From Neoceratodus forsteri (Eukaryota; Chordata; Ceratodontiformes; Ceratodontidae): DNA of 64,000 nt. Position 1 is the first letter of the stretch; every line of letters begins with the position of its first letter. The translations under genes and the position numbers were made by a program. This document shows positions 1-10,199 of the stretch, piece after piece. The stretch lies in contig CM057452.1 in assembly GCA_016271365.2 (NCBI GenBank), forward strand, positions 827,234,001-827,298,000. The letters are read 5' to 3'. The notes under the pieces were generated by a model. The model saw nothing but the letters and a program-made list of their open reading frames with translations. It ran no database searches and was not told where the DNA came from.

Positions 1-725
1 TTTCCCAGCTCCCTGAATTGCTCATGAACTGCTCCTGTCCCTTCCAGAGCTATGTCATTTTCCCCAGGTGGACAATGGCATCCTGCTTCCCTTCCTTTCT
101 ATAGCCCTCATGATCCGCTCAACGCATTCCATCCTCTGAGCCATTGCACCAGGTGGCGGTTACCTCCCTACCCCCTTCCTTCAATAAACTCTATCCCCTG
201 ACTATAGAGTCCCCACCAGAAGTAGCTTCCTCCTTCTCTGGGGTCTCCTGCCTCCCCAGAGACTCCATTATGGTGGTTCCCTACATCCTCACTGTCCACC
301 TCATCAGGCACCCCTTCATGTCCAGCTCCACCAGAATGGTGTAGTAGTTTCTTAGTGGCACTTGATGAGGAGTGTGTCTGTTACCTGCTCCCCCTAGCCT
401 TCCCAGTCCTATCACCCCTGCACTCCTTGAGCTCCCATAGTAAACCATTCCTTCCTTCTGGCAACCTCTGAGGTAGAAGTGTTTAGCTTGGTGGTCCCTA
501 GGTGGGAGAGATGATTCCCTGACTCCTCGCCAACGTGACTTTGAGTATAGCAACATTTTACTGACTGTATGCCAGTGCTGCTTGGAGCCTTGAAACCAGT
601 TCCCTCCACCCAGAGAGGCACACATGGATGGGACAGCACCACAGGCTCCAGAAGGTTTCCCTTTAGACTACCACCCCACAACCACTGCATTGCACCACTC
701 CCCCACACTTCCTACCTCCAGTCCT
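1..725 (-). pseudogene. CR1-type LINE ORF1 remnant, cut by the window edge
   Basis: Read on the minus strand, about 705-640 begins with a QCSGCG zinc-finger-like motif, as in the better-preserved ORF1 at 53262-54185. About 350-280 encodes VPLRNYYTIL, matching VPLHNFYAIL of that copy. Near 75-54 lies HLGEND, the block III (GxND) motif of the SGNH/GDSL-type esterase domain found in CR1 ORF1 proteins. In CR1 elements ORF1 protein is thought to bind RNA or membranes and help retrotransposition. Several frameshifts break the frame, so it is a dead copy. The C-terminus and ORF2 would lie outside the window on the left. The 5' limit near 725 is set only by where similarity to the other ORF1 copy stops. 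Family assignment is confident, exact limits are not. Confidence 0.75.
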
Positions 726-1119
726 TACTGCATTTTTTTTTAATTCCAGACACAGTAGGGATATTTTACTATCACCCAGTTACCTCACTCCCTTTAAACC
801 CTTAGACTCACTATTATCTAGCAAGCTTTTTATGGCAAGTCCCTCTACCCTACATTATTTTACATGAGGCCTCTGATCCCTGAAATCACTAGCACCTAGC
901 AGCAGTTTATCTACAACCCCTACAACCTGGAAATGCCCTAATTACCTTGTAACAGTTTAGAACAACAACACAATAATAAAGACAAGGGGAAACCTAAACA
1001 ATAAGCCCCTAAGCCCACTGCCATGCTTACCCCCAGATGCCTAGCTAGCCTTCTACATATAGTCACCCTATAATGCAATCCCTAATAGGCTTAACTGGGT
1101 AGGGTCCACTTGGGTCAGC
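726..1119. other. Unassigned stretch, possibly CR1 5' UTR
   Basis: No gene or repeat is recognised. It lies directly upstream, on the minus strand, of the CR1 ORF1 remnant, so part of it could be that element's 5' UTR, but I see no similarity to the region upstream of the other ORF1 at 54186-54600. Confidence 0.3.
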
Positions 1120-1540
1120 AGGGAAGCAGAGTGGCAGGCTGTTGGCTACCTCGTTGGTCTGACTCCAGTGGGCAGACTCCAATGTCCTTGTGTGTTTGTC
1201 CTTTGCATGGGAGGCCGGCACTGGGGCCATTTGATGGGCTAGTCCTTAAGAAAGCCCTGCTACTCCTTGATGTCCCAGGCAGCTGCTATGATTCACAACC
1301 ACCAGGGAGGGAGGCATGGCTCTTCTCCGACTGGCTCCTTTCTAGAGCCTCACAGACCCTCCAAGCTCCACTCCTTTCTCCTGTCCCCCTGTGATCTCAT
1401 CATCGGTCTGGTGCTGGGGAAGGGTATCCGATCCCCCTTCCCACCAAACTGCTTCTGCATCCTAAATCATCCCTGGGAGGGCTTGAACCACCAACGTTTC
1501 AGTTAACAGTGAATGCGCTAACCTATTGCTCCACAGAGAC
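1120..1540 (-). mobile_element. tRNA-Asn-derived SINE (putative)
   Basis: The minus strand begins at 1540 with a tRNA-like head (see 1468-1540) and continues without break into unrelated GC-richer sequence towards about 1120. A tRNA head fused to a non-tRNA body is the usual SINE architecture. No clear 3' tail or target duplication was found, so the lower limit is a guess. Because only one copy is seen, a retrotransposed or decayed tRNA gene remains possible. Confidence 0.5.
1468..1540 (-). tRNA. tRNA-Asn(GTT)-like sequence, pseudogene or SINE head
   Basis: The minus strand starts GTCTCTGTGG and ends CCCAGGGATG, which pair as an acceptor stem. It holds an A-box-like AGCAATAGGTTAGC, an anticodon loop CTGTTAAC with GTT, and a B box GGTTCAAGCC. 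It follows vertebrate tRNA-Asn closely over its 73 bases, with changes at several stem positions (for example one anticodon-stem base missing and a T-stem mismatch). The damage argues against a working tRNA. It more likely supplied the RNA polymerase III promoter of a SINE. Confidence 0.7.
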
Positions 1541-1624
1541 AGCACTAATATATGGGACCACTAAGCATTGATAACTGGGTAATGCCCACTAGAGACAAGG
1601 TTTGTTTTCAGGGGAAACCCAGTT

Positions 1625-1745
1625 ATATTGGGGAGGTTAGGTGATGTGCTCGGGGTCACACAGTATGCAGTGGAGGTTGGGGAAATCAAACCTAGGTCAA
1701 AGCTAATTCACAGCTTGTTAATCTACCCTCTAGGCTATACTGCTT
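1625..1745 (+). mobile_element. MIR-like SINE / L2 3'-end fragment
   Basis: The stretch reads GGTTAGGTGATGTGCTCGGG, then GTCACACAGTATGCAGTGG, then AATCAAACCTAGGTC and CTCTAGGCTATACTGC. This is the order found in the 3' half of MIR-type SINEs, which they share with L2 LINE ends. Sister copies lie at 14203-14295 with 15437-15512, and at 56205-56335. Confidence 0.7.
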
Positions 1746-2195
1746 TACAGAAAAGTTCCAGCGCTATCAAGTGTCCACTCCTGAGAAAGTAGAAGCAGTG
1801 TCAGTGTCACTCTATACATCACTCAAGTTAGAAGTCATTATGGCAAAGCGTCCTTTCCTATGCAGGCTCTGTGCTATATGATTCACCTCACACTGATATC
1901 AGAACAGATCCAAGTCTTGCTACTTTTAAAAGAACGGTCACTAAACACTTTGAAACAAGTGTGAAAGCTGCTGGCAATATACTTTGAGGGCAATGGAGGG
2001 TAATGGTCTGAATGATAAATTTCAACTGACCCCTTTTCTTTAATGGCTATGTAGCCCTTCTGTATACTAAGCACTATGGTATATGACAGAGACTCATTAT
2101 GGGATATTTTGGGGCTTACGTTGCATGTTTTGTGTGGGTAATCTTATATTATTCTACATATCATTTAAATATTTTAAAAGATAATTGCTGTTTCT
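1746..2195. other. No recognised feature
   Basis: AT-rich sequence with only short chance reading frames. I see no repeat boundary, RNA gene or coding signal. Confidence 0.4.
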
Positions 2196-2270
2196 GTGAC
2201 TACTATTGATTTTTATTGTGTGGTGCTTTACCCGGTCAACAAAAACTAAATAAATAAATAAATAAATAAT
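2196..2270 (+). mobile_element. LINE 3' end with (AAATA)n tail
   Basis: A short stretch ending in five AAATA/AAAT units (2247-2270) resembles the tails of the L2-type copies at 7557 and 62960. Only the tail is convincing; the upstream part is too short to assign. Confidence 0.35.
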
Positions 2271-2275
2271 GTATT

Positions 2276-2343
2276 TCTTCCCTTCCCTCTCCCCTTCCCC
2301 CTTCCCTCTCCCCTTCTCCCTCTCTCCTTCCCCTCTTCTTTTC
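2276..2343. repeat. Polypyrimidine tract
   Basis: About 68 bases of almost pure C and T with CCCTTCC/CTCTCC motifs repeated irregularly. It directly follows the LINE-like tail, as simple repeats often do. Confidence 0.85.
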
Positions 2344-2639
2344 ACCACTCTGTCCCCTTTTTTTCCATTTTATGACTTAAGATTTTATTATCTGGTGACA
2401 GTATATTAGAGTGGATGAATTATGTGAGGGGGGCTGTGTATTTTTCTTTTGTACACATTTTTATGTCTATACCTTTAAACTTTCTGTATTAAGATGTAGT
2501 TGGTACAGCCTCATAACATGCCTTGAGAAAAGAGCATAAGGTTTGCTCAAAAATGTTTGCTGTGGTGGGTGAGTGCTGCTCCCAGCAGTTTTACTATATT
2601 GACGTTTTTGAATCAGACAACTGAGATTGTGGTTAATTT

Positions 2640-3420
2640 ATATGCTGAAGCCTTAGCATTGTCATTACCTGAATATGCACTCATTAGAGGACAGAAGGGA
2701 ACATGGGGACTTGATAGATACCTTTAAGTTTCTCAAAAGCATGAATAAGGTAGATCGGAAGCACCAAGGGAGGTCGACAGTGAAAATGCCGACTTCCCAC
2801 ACAGCGGCAGCACACATACAGTTATGCAGCCCGATCTGCAGTGTTTTCGAGGGTTGCACTCTGGCCACCCCCCATGTAGGTCTTGCCCTGCACCCCTGAC
2901 TTTAGGATTATCAACTCCAGGTTTGAGTTGGTCCGGGAGAGGGCAGAACACTGGGGAAAGTGAAACACAGAAAAGGACCATTACAGCAACTGTCGTGGTA
3001 CTTCACAGTTGGGGTGTTCGACCTGAAGGGGTACATCGGGTAGATCCCAGTAAACTTTTCAGGATAAGCAATAACAAGAATACTGAGGCACACTTACAAA
3101 ACTGCTAGGGGTAGGTTCTGGGAAAAGGTCAAGAGTCAATTCATCACAGACAGAGAGAGAGTGGTGGCTTGAAGGAACAGACGACCAGAGGAGCTGGTAA
3201 AGATTAAAACAGCTGATGGCTTCAAGTGGGTTGGGAAAAGTTATGGGAGGATAAGAGTGTCTTAGAGGGGGGCTGAGTGACATGTGAAAATGGAACATGG
3301 GCCCCACATTGAGTAAACTCAATAGATGATAAGGCCAACTTCTGCAGGGAAATTTGTATGCTGGTATTAGAAGTGGGCAAATCAAAGCAAACTGGAGCCC
3401 AGCCTGTGCCTAGTGCCTAG
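2640..3420 (+). pseudogene. CR1-type LINE ORF2 C-terminus, interrupted
   Basis: Before the interruption (2675-2756) the plus strand encodes SLEDRREHGDLIDTFKFLK, matching SLEERRERGDMIETYKYLT of the CR1 at 30231. After it (about 3140-3250) frames encode FITDRERVVA, PEELVKI and ADGFKW, matching FFTERVV, PEEVMGAETITGFKN. This is the conserved domain downstream of the CR1 reverse transcriptase. A 282-bp hairpin repeat with its own target duplication sits at 2757-3038. The limits are approximate, and 3250-3420 may be 3' UTR. Confidence 0.7.
2757..3038. mobile_element. Short hairpin element, copy 1, with 8-bp target duplication
   Basis: The 282-bp insert is bounded by GGTAGATC at 2749-2756 and 3039-3046, and its removal rejoins a CR1 coding fragment. 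The centre holds ATTATCAACTCC and GAGTTGGTCC as a near-palindrome. Related copies lie at about 3590-3872 and 23331-23691. An 8-bp duplication suggests a hAT-like cut-and-paste origin, but the termini show no clear hAT inverted repeat. No coding capacity is seen. Family unknown to me. Confidence 0.65.
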
Positions 3421-3589
3421 TACCTAGTGTCTGACCTCACTCTGGCTCAGCTCAATCTCTATGAGAATTGAAAAGACAGGGAAATACATCAAGAAAAACA
3501 GAGAAGTAGAAAAGGCAGTGAGGACAGCAAAGGTGCAGACTGAGGAAAGAATTGCCAAACGGTAACTAAAGGGGATATGTCTTGGTTCC

Positions 3590-3872
3590 ATGACAACAGT
3601 TTGATAAAAAATTTGCCAACTGACTCTACATTAACAGCTTTGTGCCAACTGCAATCATGGTTGGCATAAAGCCATTAGGCAAAAGGTTGTTTTTTGTGGG
3701 GGGTTTTTGCCCTGCACCCCCCGCATTGTATTATAATGATCTCCGAGTTGGAGTTGATTCGGGAAGGGGATGCAAGACCTGCAGAAGCAATGCCTGGGTC
3801 TCACAGGTACATTACAGCGATCCATCAATGTTGTCACTGTAATGTACCTCAGGAAAAATTTTCAATCAAACA
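3590..3872. mobile_element. Short hairpin element, copy 2
   Basis: This stretch splits the CR1 linker coding region. It shares with copy 3 the block TGCCAACTGCAATCATGG followed by TTGGCATAAA (copy 3 has a TGTCAACTGCAAG/GTTGACATAA form), and a central block with GGAGTTGATTCGGG. Exact ends and target duplication could not be settled because the flanking CR1 is too diverged. Confidence 0.55.
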
Positions 3873-3879
3873 ATGACAT

Positions 3880-4860
3880 TTTATAAGTCTTTCTTCAGAT
3901 ACATGAGTGAGAAGAAGAAACCAAGGAGAGGGATAGTGAAGATTTTGAGGGTAGAAGAGGGAGACTGCATAGAAGAGGACCAAGAAAAAGCTGCCATTCT
4001 GAGCAGGTACTTCTGTTCAGTATTTACAGTGGAGGTGGGGCAGACCACCAAGGGGTAGCAGGAACAAAGGGGAGATGCAAATTCATTTTCAGAGGAATGA
4101 GAAATGAAGGGACTTGCAGCTCTGAAGGTTGGCAAGGCTGCTGGACAAGACATGATACACCCACAGGTACTAAAGGAACTCAGAAAGGTGTTACCTGCCT
4201 CACTGATGGCCTTATTCAACATTTCAGTGGAAACAGGAGTGGTTCTGGTGGAGGTACTGAGAGTCATTAAGCAAGAAACTGACTTTGGGCTTATCATAAC
4301 TGATGGCTTCAAAGTGGCAGGGCAGTGTAACAAAGCAGTGGGTAGTGCTGGTGGAATTCTAGGGTGCATAAGGAGAGGCAAGGTGGTTTTACCAATGCAT
4401 TGCCTGTTGGTGAGACCCCACCTGGAGTACCGTGTCCACTTTTAGAGGCCACACCTCAGATAGGATATAGACAAGGTGGAGGCAGTCTTGAGAAGGGCAA
4501 CTGAAATGGTGCAGGGGTTACACAAGAAGCCCAATGAGGAGAGACTGAGGAATCTCAACATGTGCATCCTGGAAGAGAGGACAATGAGAAGGGACATGAT
4601 AGAAGCTTATAAGTATCTCACAGAGGTGAACAGGGTGCAAGTGGAGAGTCTCTTTCAAATAAGTAAGAGCACCAGGACAAGGGGGCATGCGATGAAGCTG
4701 GGGGGCAGGAGTTAAAAGGTATGTGAGGAAGTACTGCTCAAGTGAAAGGGTGGTAGCTACCTGGAACAGACTACCAATGGAAGTGGCATTGATGGTGAAA
4801 ACAGTGGGGAGTTTCAACATCTGTATGATAGACATAGGGAATTTTAGTAAATGAGCAGGG
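3880..4860 (+). pseudogene. CR1 ORF2 remnant lacking the RT catalytic core
   Basis: ORF2 of CR1 encodes an endonuclease and reverse transcriptase that copy the element RNA into a nicked target. Here the frame passes from HPQVLKELRK and ALFNISVETG (start of the RT domain) straight into DFGLIITDGFKVAGQCNKAVG, which is the segment after the RT catalytic core (compare DLGVIISDDLKVVKQCDKAVG at 50273-50932). Motifs A (SKAFD), B (GVPQGSVLGP) and C (FADD) are absent. About 0.6-0.7 kb is therefore deleted relative to the other copies. Downstream, RPHLEY, RRATEMVQGLHKK and RRDMIEAYKYLTEVN follow in order, with frameshifts near 4445 and 4715. The copy cannot be active. Confidence 0.8.
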
Positions 4861-4989
4861 AGGAGGGAGAGTCATTGTAGATCAGTTAGGGTCTGCATAG
4901 ACAGATTAGAAAATGAACATATGAGCAGACTGGGTGTGCCATGCGGTCTTTTTCTGCCAACAAATTCTGTGTTTCTATGAGAGCCAAGG

Positions 4990-5990
4990 TATAACCAAGT
5001 CAGTTATGATAGAAGCCAGCAGTTTTGTCTGTCTAACCATTTAGTGCAGTGGCGAGAAATGCATCTCCTACTCTGTGACATTCTCAGTACTGCAGAGGAC
5101 TGCATGCAGCAGCCATGGCTCAGCTCATTATTTTGTGTATGTTAGTGTCATGTCCAACCCTTGGCTTTGCGCTGATTTGGCTCTAGGTCAAACCCGTTTG
5201 GCTTGCCCACCTGTACTCCATATCCAGCTCTAGTCCTGTAAGATCTGTATGAGCTGTGTATTAGATTACCTTAAAAGTGTTTGTGCATAAAAATCCCTGC
5301 ACATATTTGAAGGATTTCAGAGGTCTGCTCCAAACTTTGAAGCCTATATATCCTGAACATACTCCCTCACATATGCTGGGCATCATTCCTTGTAGTAACA
5401 GAGACTAATCTTCTGTCAGGGATTGTGTGTTCTCTGTAGCAGCACCAATAAACTGGAATGTTCTAAACATCACATAAGAAATGTTCTAAATACAGTATTG
5501 GGCCATTTTAAAATGATTTTTGAAGAGTTCCACTTCATTAGGGAGTCATATTCATGGCTTTCAAAAGGAAACATATATAGCAGGGGTATAATAATGCCCC
5601 TATAGTTAGGGTTTCAGATGCATTTCTAGGTTAAACTCTTACACTTGCAATTTAATAGTGTGGGCATCTCTGGACAGAATTGATCAAAATGTGGAGTGCA
5701 CATTCTGGGGCCCAGAATCTCTGGATCTTGAAAATGTGGTAATGATAGGTTCAACTGCTTAAAAGTTCTATAATGTTGAAAATATATAAAAATTGTCAAA
5801 TTAAGGCACTTATTGCTCAACTTGAGCTAAAGAACAGCTGACAGGCTGAACCCTGAAACTTTCAGGCATTTTACTCTTTCACCTAAGGAAGTGCCTTTGA
5901 TATGTGGTTTCCCTGGAAAAAGGTTACTTCATTTCTTAAATAATTTCAGTTTTTAAATTGCATTGTCAAACATGCACAGCACATTTTTCC
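4990..5990. other. No recognised feature
   Basis: About 1 kb without recognisable gene, repeat end or RNA. Open frames are short and without family motifs. Confidence 0.4.
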
Positions 5991-6780
5991 AAATAACCAT
6001 TTACAGTATAAGTTTTTTTTTTTGTGACAACAGGATTTAAGAGTCACAGAAATTAAAAAAATATTTTTTCTTATTGTTTGCCTTTTTAACTTTTGCCATA
6101 ACTTGTCTTTTGAGGTTCAACTGACCCCATATTTTCAGTATGGGCATATTGCTATCCAACCTCATCTACATGTTTAGTTAATGAACCATATGAATCCCCA
6201 AATCACATTTTGGGTTGCATTAACACAATTATATTTACATATCCATAGGTAGGGTGTGTTATGTCCACCCTTAAAATTAATAGTCATTTGGACCTCAAAT
6301 GGCCAAGTTATAGCTAAGAGGAAAAGAAAAGCCAAAACATATTAAAATTTGGGCAGGATTTGAGAAATGACAGCAGTCATATTTATGGTGTGTGGTGAAA
6401 AAACATGTTAAAACTGGGGTCTAAATCTAAAACCTAAGGTTATGAGTGAAAGTTTAAAAGAAACTGGTAAAAAAGCTAAGTTAGAAAAAAAAAACAGTAG
6501 CTGGCTACTGCCAACACTGAAATGCCTTTACAACTTTTATTCATAACTTTTTTGTTTTCTGAGATTTTGACCCTGTATTTTTAACATGGTCTTTTTTCAC
6601 CCCACCTCATGAACACAAAAATAGTCATTTTTAGATCCTGCCTAAAACATTGTTTCACAGAATAACCACTAATCAATATTTTGGCCATGAGTTGAAAAAT
6701 TATGCCTGTCATATTCATTAGGTGGAGAAAAAAAACTTAAATGGAAATTTGGGGTCAAAGTCTGGATATAAAACTCTAGG
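5991..6780. repeat. AT-rich foldback-type repeat (related to 39370 and 41470)
   Basis: Blocks such as GATTTTGACCCTGTATTTTT, ACATGGTCTTTTTTCACCCC and ACCTCATGAAC recur in diverged form at 39375-39585 and 41500-41730. In those copies the same blocks also occur in inverted orientation (for example CATGAGGTGGGGTCAAAAAA near 41680), so the family folds back on itself. Here at least two diverged units follow each other. No coding capacity. Class unknown. Confidence 0.5.
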
Positions 6781-7300
6781 TTAGGGCACACAAAAAGTTA
6801 GGACACAACTCTTGTTTCATGTAGGGACAAAAGACCCTTTTGTGAAGCATTTTAGGACTTACGTCTTCATTTGCACAAGGCCCCAAAGTCCCTGTGTATC
6901 TTGCTTCATGGTTCCACATGAAGCAATGTAGGATTTATCTCCTCTTTACAGACTTTTACTAAGTTCCTTGCACAGGGCGCATGCATCCACTAAGGTACTG
7001 TGGCTGTTTACAAAAGGTAGGAAATTAATAGCAAAAAATTACATTATTGCATCACTCAAGGGTTTGGAAACTTCAAAGGTAAGGAAATCCAATGTTAAAC
7101 CTTTTTTGAGCTCTAACTCCCCAAGCTTATTCACCACCACCATCAAATCCAAGAAACTGAATGTGAAAGGATGGTCCACATCCCAATGCCAAAGCACCCT
7201 GTGCAATGCAAGTTAAGGCTTGAGTCCTGTTTTTCACAGGTCCCTAAGGACCATTTGTGAAGCAAGTTAGAAGTCAGGCCCTGCTTTACTTTTAGTCCTG
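6781..7300. repeat. Unclassified repeat with GTGAAGCA / TTAGGACTTA motifs
   Basis: Short blocks with TTTTGTGAAGCATTTTAGGA, CTTACGTC and GTGAAGCAAGTTAGAAGTCA recur here and at 17330-17560, where GTGAAGCAACCTAAGAGTTA and AAGCAAGTTAGGACTTTA are seen. Spacing is irregular, about 60-110 bases. It may be an old tandem or foldback family; no termini found. Confidence 0.4.
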
Positions 7301-8610
7301 TACCAGTGGCTTTACTGTTGAGAGGTTTGCAATTAATTTTGACACATAACTCTTTCACTTTTAAGTAAGACATTTTTTCTGCAGGTTTGTGAGACAGCTA
7401 TGGAGCCTAATCAGGCCCTTGCTATGCTAACCCAGTTGTGGGTGCATGGAAAACTACAATGGAAACTCAGAAATAATCCCTAATAGAAAATTCATATGGA
7501 TTAAAAGAAAGGAAAGGAAAGGGAAAGGGGAAATTGTTTTGCCAGGAAAGGCATGCTATTTATTTATTTATTTTTTATTTTATTTATTTAAATCTCAGAT
7601 TACAAATACCTTTGAGCTTGAAGCAGCTCATTTACAAAGGTTCCGCATCAAAGGAAAGGGTTACGATAAGGTAGGGAAGTATAGACAACATTCATGGTAT
7701 CAATGGAGATACAGACAACATTCTTGGTATCATCGGAGCACAGCAAGTCAACTGGTAAATAAGTGGAAACAGTGCTACACACTCAAGATTACAAGCAAGC
7801 ATAAAAACCATAAGGTACATTTGAAGCAACATTGCTAATCAGAGGTGGGGAGAAGGGGAAGAGTAAGGAAGGGGTAGGGGAGATGAGAGGGCAGAGTCCT
7901 GATAGAGAAGGAAAAGAAAGTATGGCAGCCAGAGGCCTTGTTGAAAGGTGGAAAAAGGGGTAAAAGATGGGGAAAAGGAGGGCAGATGAAGGAAAAGAAG
8001 ATAAGGGAGAGTGGGGACCAGAGGGCATGGACAGGTCCAGGAAGAGGGGGGTCAGTGGGATAAGAGCAAGGAGGGGTGAGGTAAGGGAGGAGGTGGCAGG
8101 GGGAAAGGGGAAACTGTTCTGTCAGGAGAGGTGAAACAAAACAGGGAGCCAAGTAAGAGTCTCAGAGAGTGAAAAAAGTGGTATAAGGGTGTCTGCAGAA
8201 CTTGGAAACTAGGTATAACAATCACAAGTGCTTTTGGATAGGAGATGCTGAAGAAGCAAAAGTTTAAATTGGGACAGACTAGAAAGACTGCTCAGTTGGT
8301 TGCTTAGATTACTAAACCACAGGGTGCTCTGTATTGAAAGGATTGCTGGTATTGAGCAGTCCTACAGTGGGTACTAGAAGGAGGTCAGAAAATGTGGTAT
8401 GTGTGTGTGTGTCTTTAGGGGCGTTTGTTTAGCAGGCAACCAATGCTCAGGGGTAGTAATCCAAGTAGAGTTTTTTTGGACAGGAGGCAGCTTTGATATT
8501 TGATCCTGTTAATTAGTTGAGCCAGCCAGATTGAGCACATAATCTTACAGGTATGAGTGAGGTGCTAGCACCCGTAACTAACCTACAGGCTTTGTTAAGG
8601 CCACCGTGAG

Positions 8611-9330
8611 TCATTTAAGAGATGTGGAGATTGCAGCACAGCATATGATTAGACCATAATCAATGATCGAGAGGACAGAGCTGTGAACTGCAACCTTCAG
8701 GGCTTCTTTGGTAGGACTTTGTCTGTGTCTGAAATGGAGCCTAATTCTGGTATTAACAACTCTGGCAAAATTTTCAATGTGAGGCACAAAGGTAAGGTGA
8801 TTATCCAGGGTTAGACCTAGGTATTTGAAAAGCTGAGTTTCTTCAAGAGTGTCTCCGTGGTTGTTGGTGATAGTGAGTTGATGGGCTCTAAACTTATTCC
8901 AAGAGGATGAAAAAAGCTGGACTTTAGTTTTTTTGCAGTTTAGCACTAGTTTGTGATTATTAAACCATCTCTCTGCTTCTGTGAAGCCTTGTTGAAGACT
9001 GTTTTCAAGAGCATTGGGATCCAGGTGGCTGGTAAAGATGACCGTGTCATCTGCGTAGAGGAGAGTATGCTGGTTTCAGACAGCTGGAAGGTAATTCAGG
9101 AAAATACTGAACAATAAGGGACCCAGGATTGAGCCTTGAGGTACCCCTGATCAAACAGCCCTCTTGCTCCAAAACTACATTTGATATCCTCATGCTCTGC
9201 AGTCTATCACTGAGGAAGCTTCTGAACCATTTCAGGGTGTTTGGGGCAACACCAGTTTTAGAGAGTTGGCCAAGCAACAGTGTGTGATTCACTGTGTCAA
9301 AGGCTTTTGTTAGGTCAACAAAGGCTGCAC
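8611..9330 (-). pseudogene. L2 ORF2, RT palm to C-terminus
   Basis: In sense order: KAFDTVNHTLLL-type motif A near 9328-9280, a block WFRSFLSDRLQSM, a frameshifted motif B (expected GVPQGSILGP region at about 9165-9110 reads partly as RLNPGSLIVQYF), motif C LYADDT at 9060-9044, then ERWFNNHKLVLNCKKTK, EETQLFKYLGLTLD, FVPHIENFARVVNTR and SIIDYGLI. The last segments match the copy at 61530-62205 closely. The RT would synthesise cDNA at the nicked target. At least two frameshifts make it non-functional. Confidence 0.85.
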
Positions 9331-10023
9331 CTACAATCTTGCCTTGATCGATGCCTGTTGTATGAAGCTTGTGAATTCTAATAATGCTGTGGTAGTACTG
9401 TACCCCTTTCTAAAGCCATGTTGTTGTGGGCACTGGATGGAGTATGTGTCCAGATAAGCACCAAGCTGGTTGGTAACTATTCGTTTGAGCACCTTGGAGA
9501 GTGGAGGGAGTATGGATATAGGCCTATAGTTACCCTGTAAGGAAAGATCACCGGTTTTATGCACCAGAGTTATGATGGTCATTTTCCAGACATTAGGAAA
9601 TTGTTCCAGTGTAAGAGAAAGGTTTAGAATGTTAGTTATAGATAGGAGAACTTCATCTAGGGTTAGGGTGATAAGCTTAAGGTCTAGTCCATCACTACTG
9701 TGTCTTGCGTTTCTTAGGACCTTAGATAGTAGTTTTCTAACTAGGTTGCACGATACCCTTTCAAAATAAAAAGGGGGGTGCTCAGGACTATTTTCATCAC
9801 TGTGGCTTGTGGAGCGGGCAGCATCATCATCAAAAAAGTCAGATGGGAAAACACAACTCAAATTGGTAAAAGCATTGTTAAAGGCATTAGCAATTTCCAA
9901 AGGGTCAGCGGTAGGGGTCCCATTTATGTTTAGCATTGTGGGTGATACTTTAGGTTTTTTGCCAGTGACATCATTTGTGTTAGACCAGAACCTTCTGTTA
10001 TCACCCCAGGAGTTGGTAAGCAT
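9331..10023 (-). pseudogene. L2 ORF2, linker and RT fingers
   Basis: A 230-codon open frame encodes DPLEIANAFNNAFTNL, SSDGLDLKLI, FPNVWKMTIITLVHKTGD, NYRPISILPPLSKVLKRIV and QCPQQHGFRKGYSTTTALLE. These are RT blocks 0 to 2A of L2-type non-LTR retrotransposons in the right order. The frame is continuous, so this is the best-kept piece of the element. It is separated by frameshifts from the endonuclease upstream and from motif A downstream. Confidence 0.85.
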
Positions 10024-10199
10024 CTCCCTGTGGTACTTGTCTTTTGCCTGGTGCCTCCCTCATGCAGTTGTTTCTAGCAGCTTTATAGCCTTGTAGATCC
10101 TGCTGCTTACCAGTGGCTTTTGCACAGTGCCAGAGATGGTACCAAAACTTCATGTGGGAAAGGAGCCAGAAGTGATCCGGGTTAACCGTGCCAGAGACC

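Larger units (their letters stand above)
3440..4985 (+). mobile_element. CR1-type LINE fragment with internal deletion
   Basis: The plus strand carries a 5'-truncated CR1. Linker-region residues (QTEERIAKR near 3540, FFRYMSEKKK near 3900, RYFCSVFT near 4010) lead into the start of the RT region, GQDMIHPQVLKELRK, at about 4145. The 3' end at 4935-4980 reads GGTCTTTTTCTGCC followed by TTCTGTGTTTCTATG, the same tail type as the minus-strand CR1 copies at 30140, 39593 and 50205. It is interrupted by a hairpin repeat at about 3590-3872, and the RT core is missing (see the coding entry). Confidence 0.8.

Noticed and set aside
1468..1540. Functional tRNA-Asn gene
   Set aside because: Stem mismatches and a missing base in the anticodon arm; continuous with a SINE-like body.
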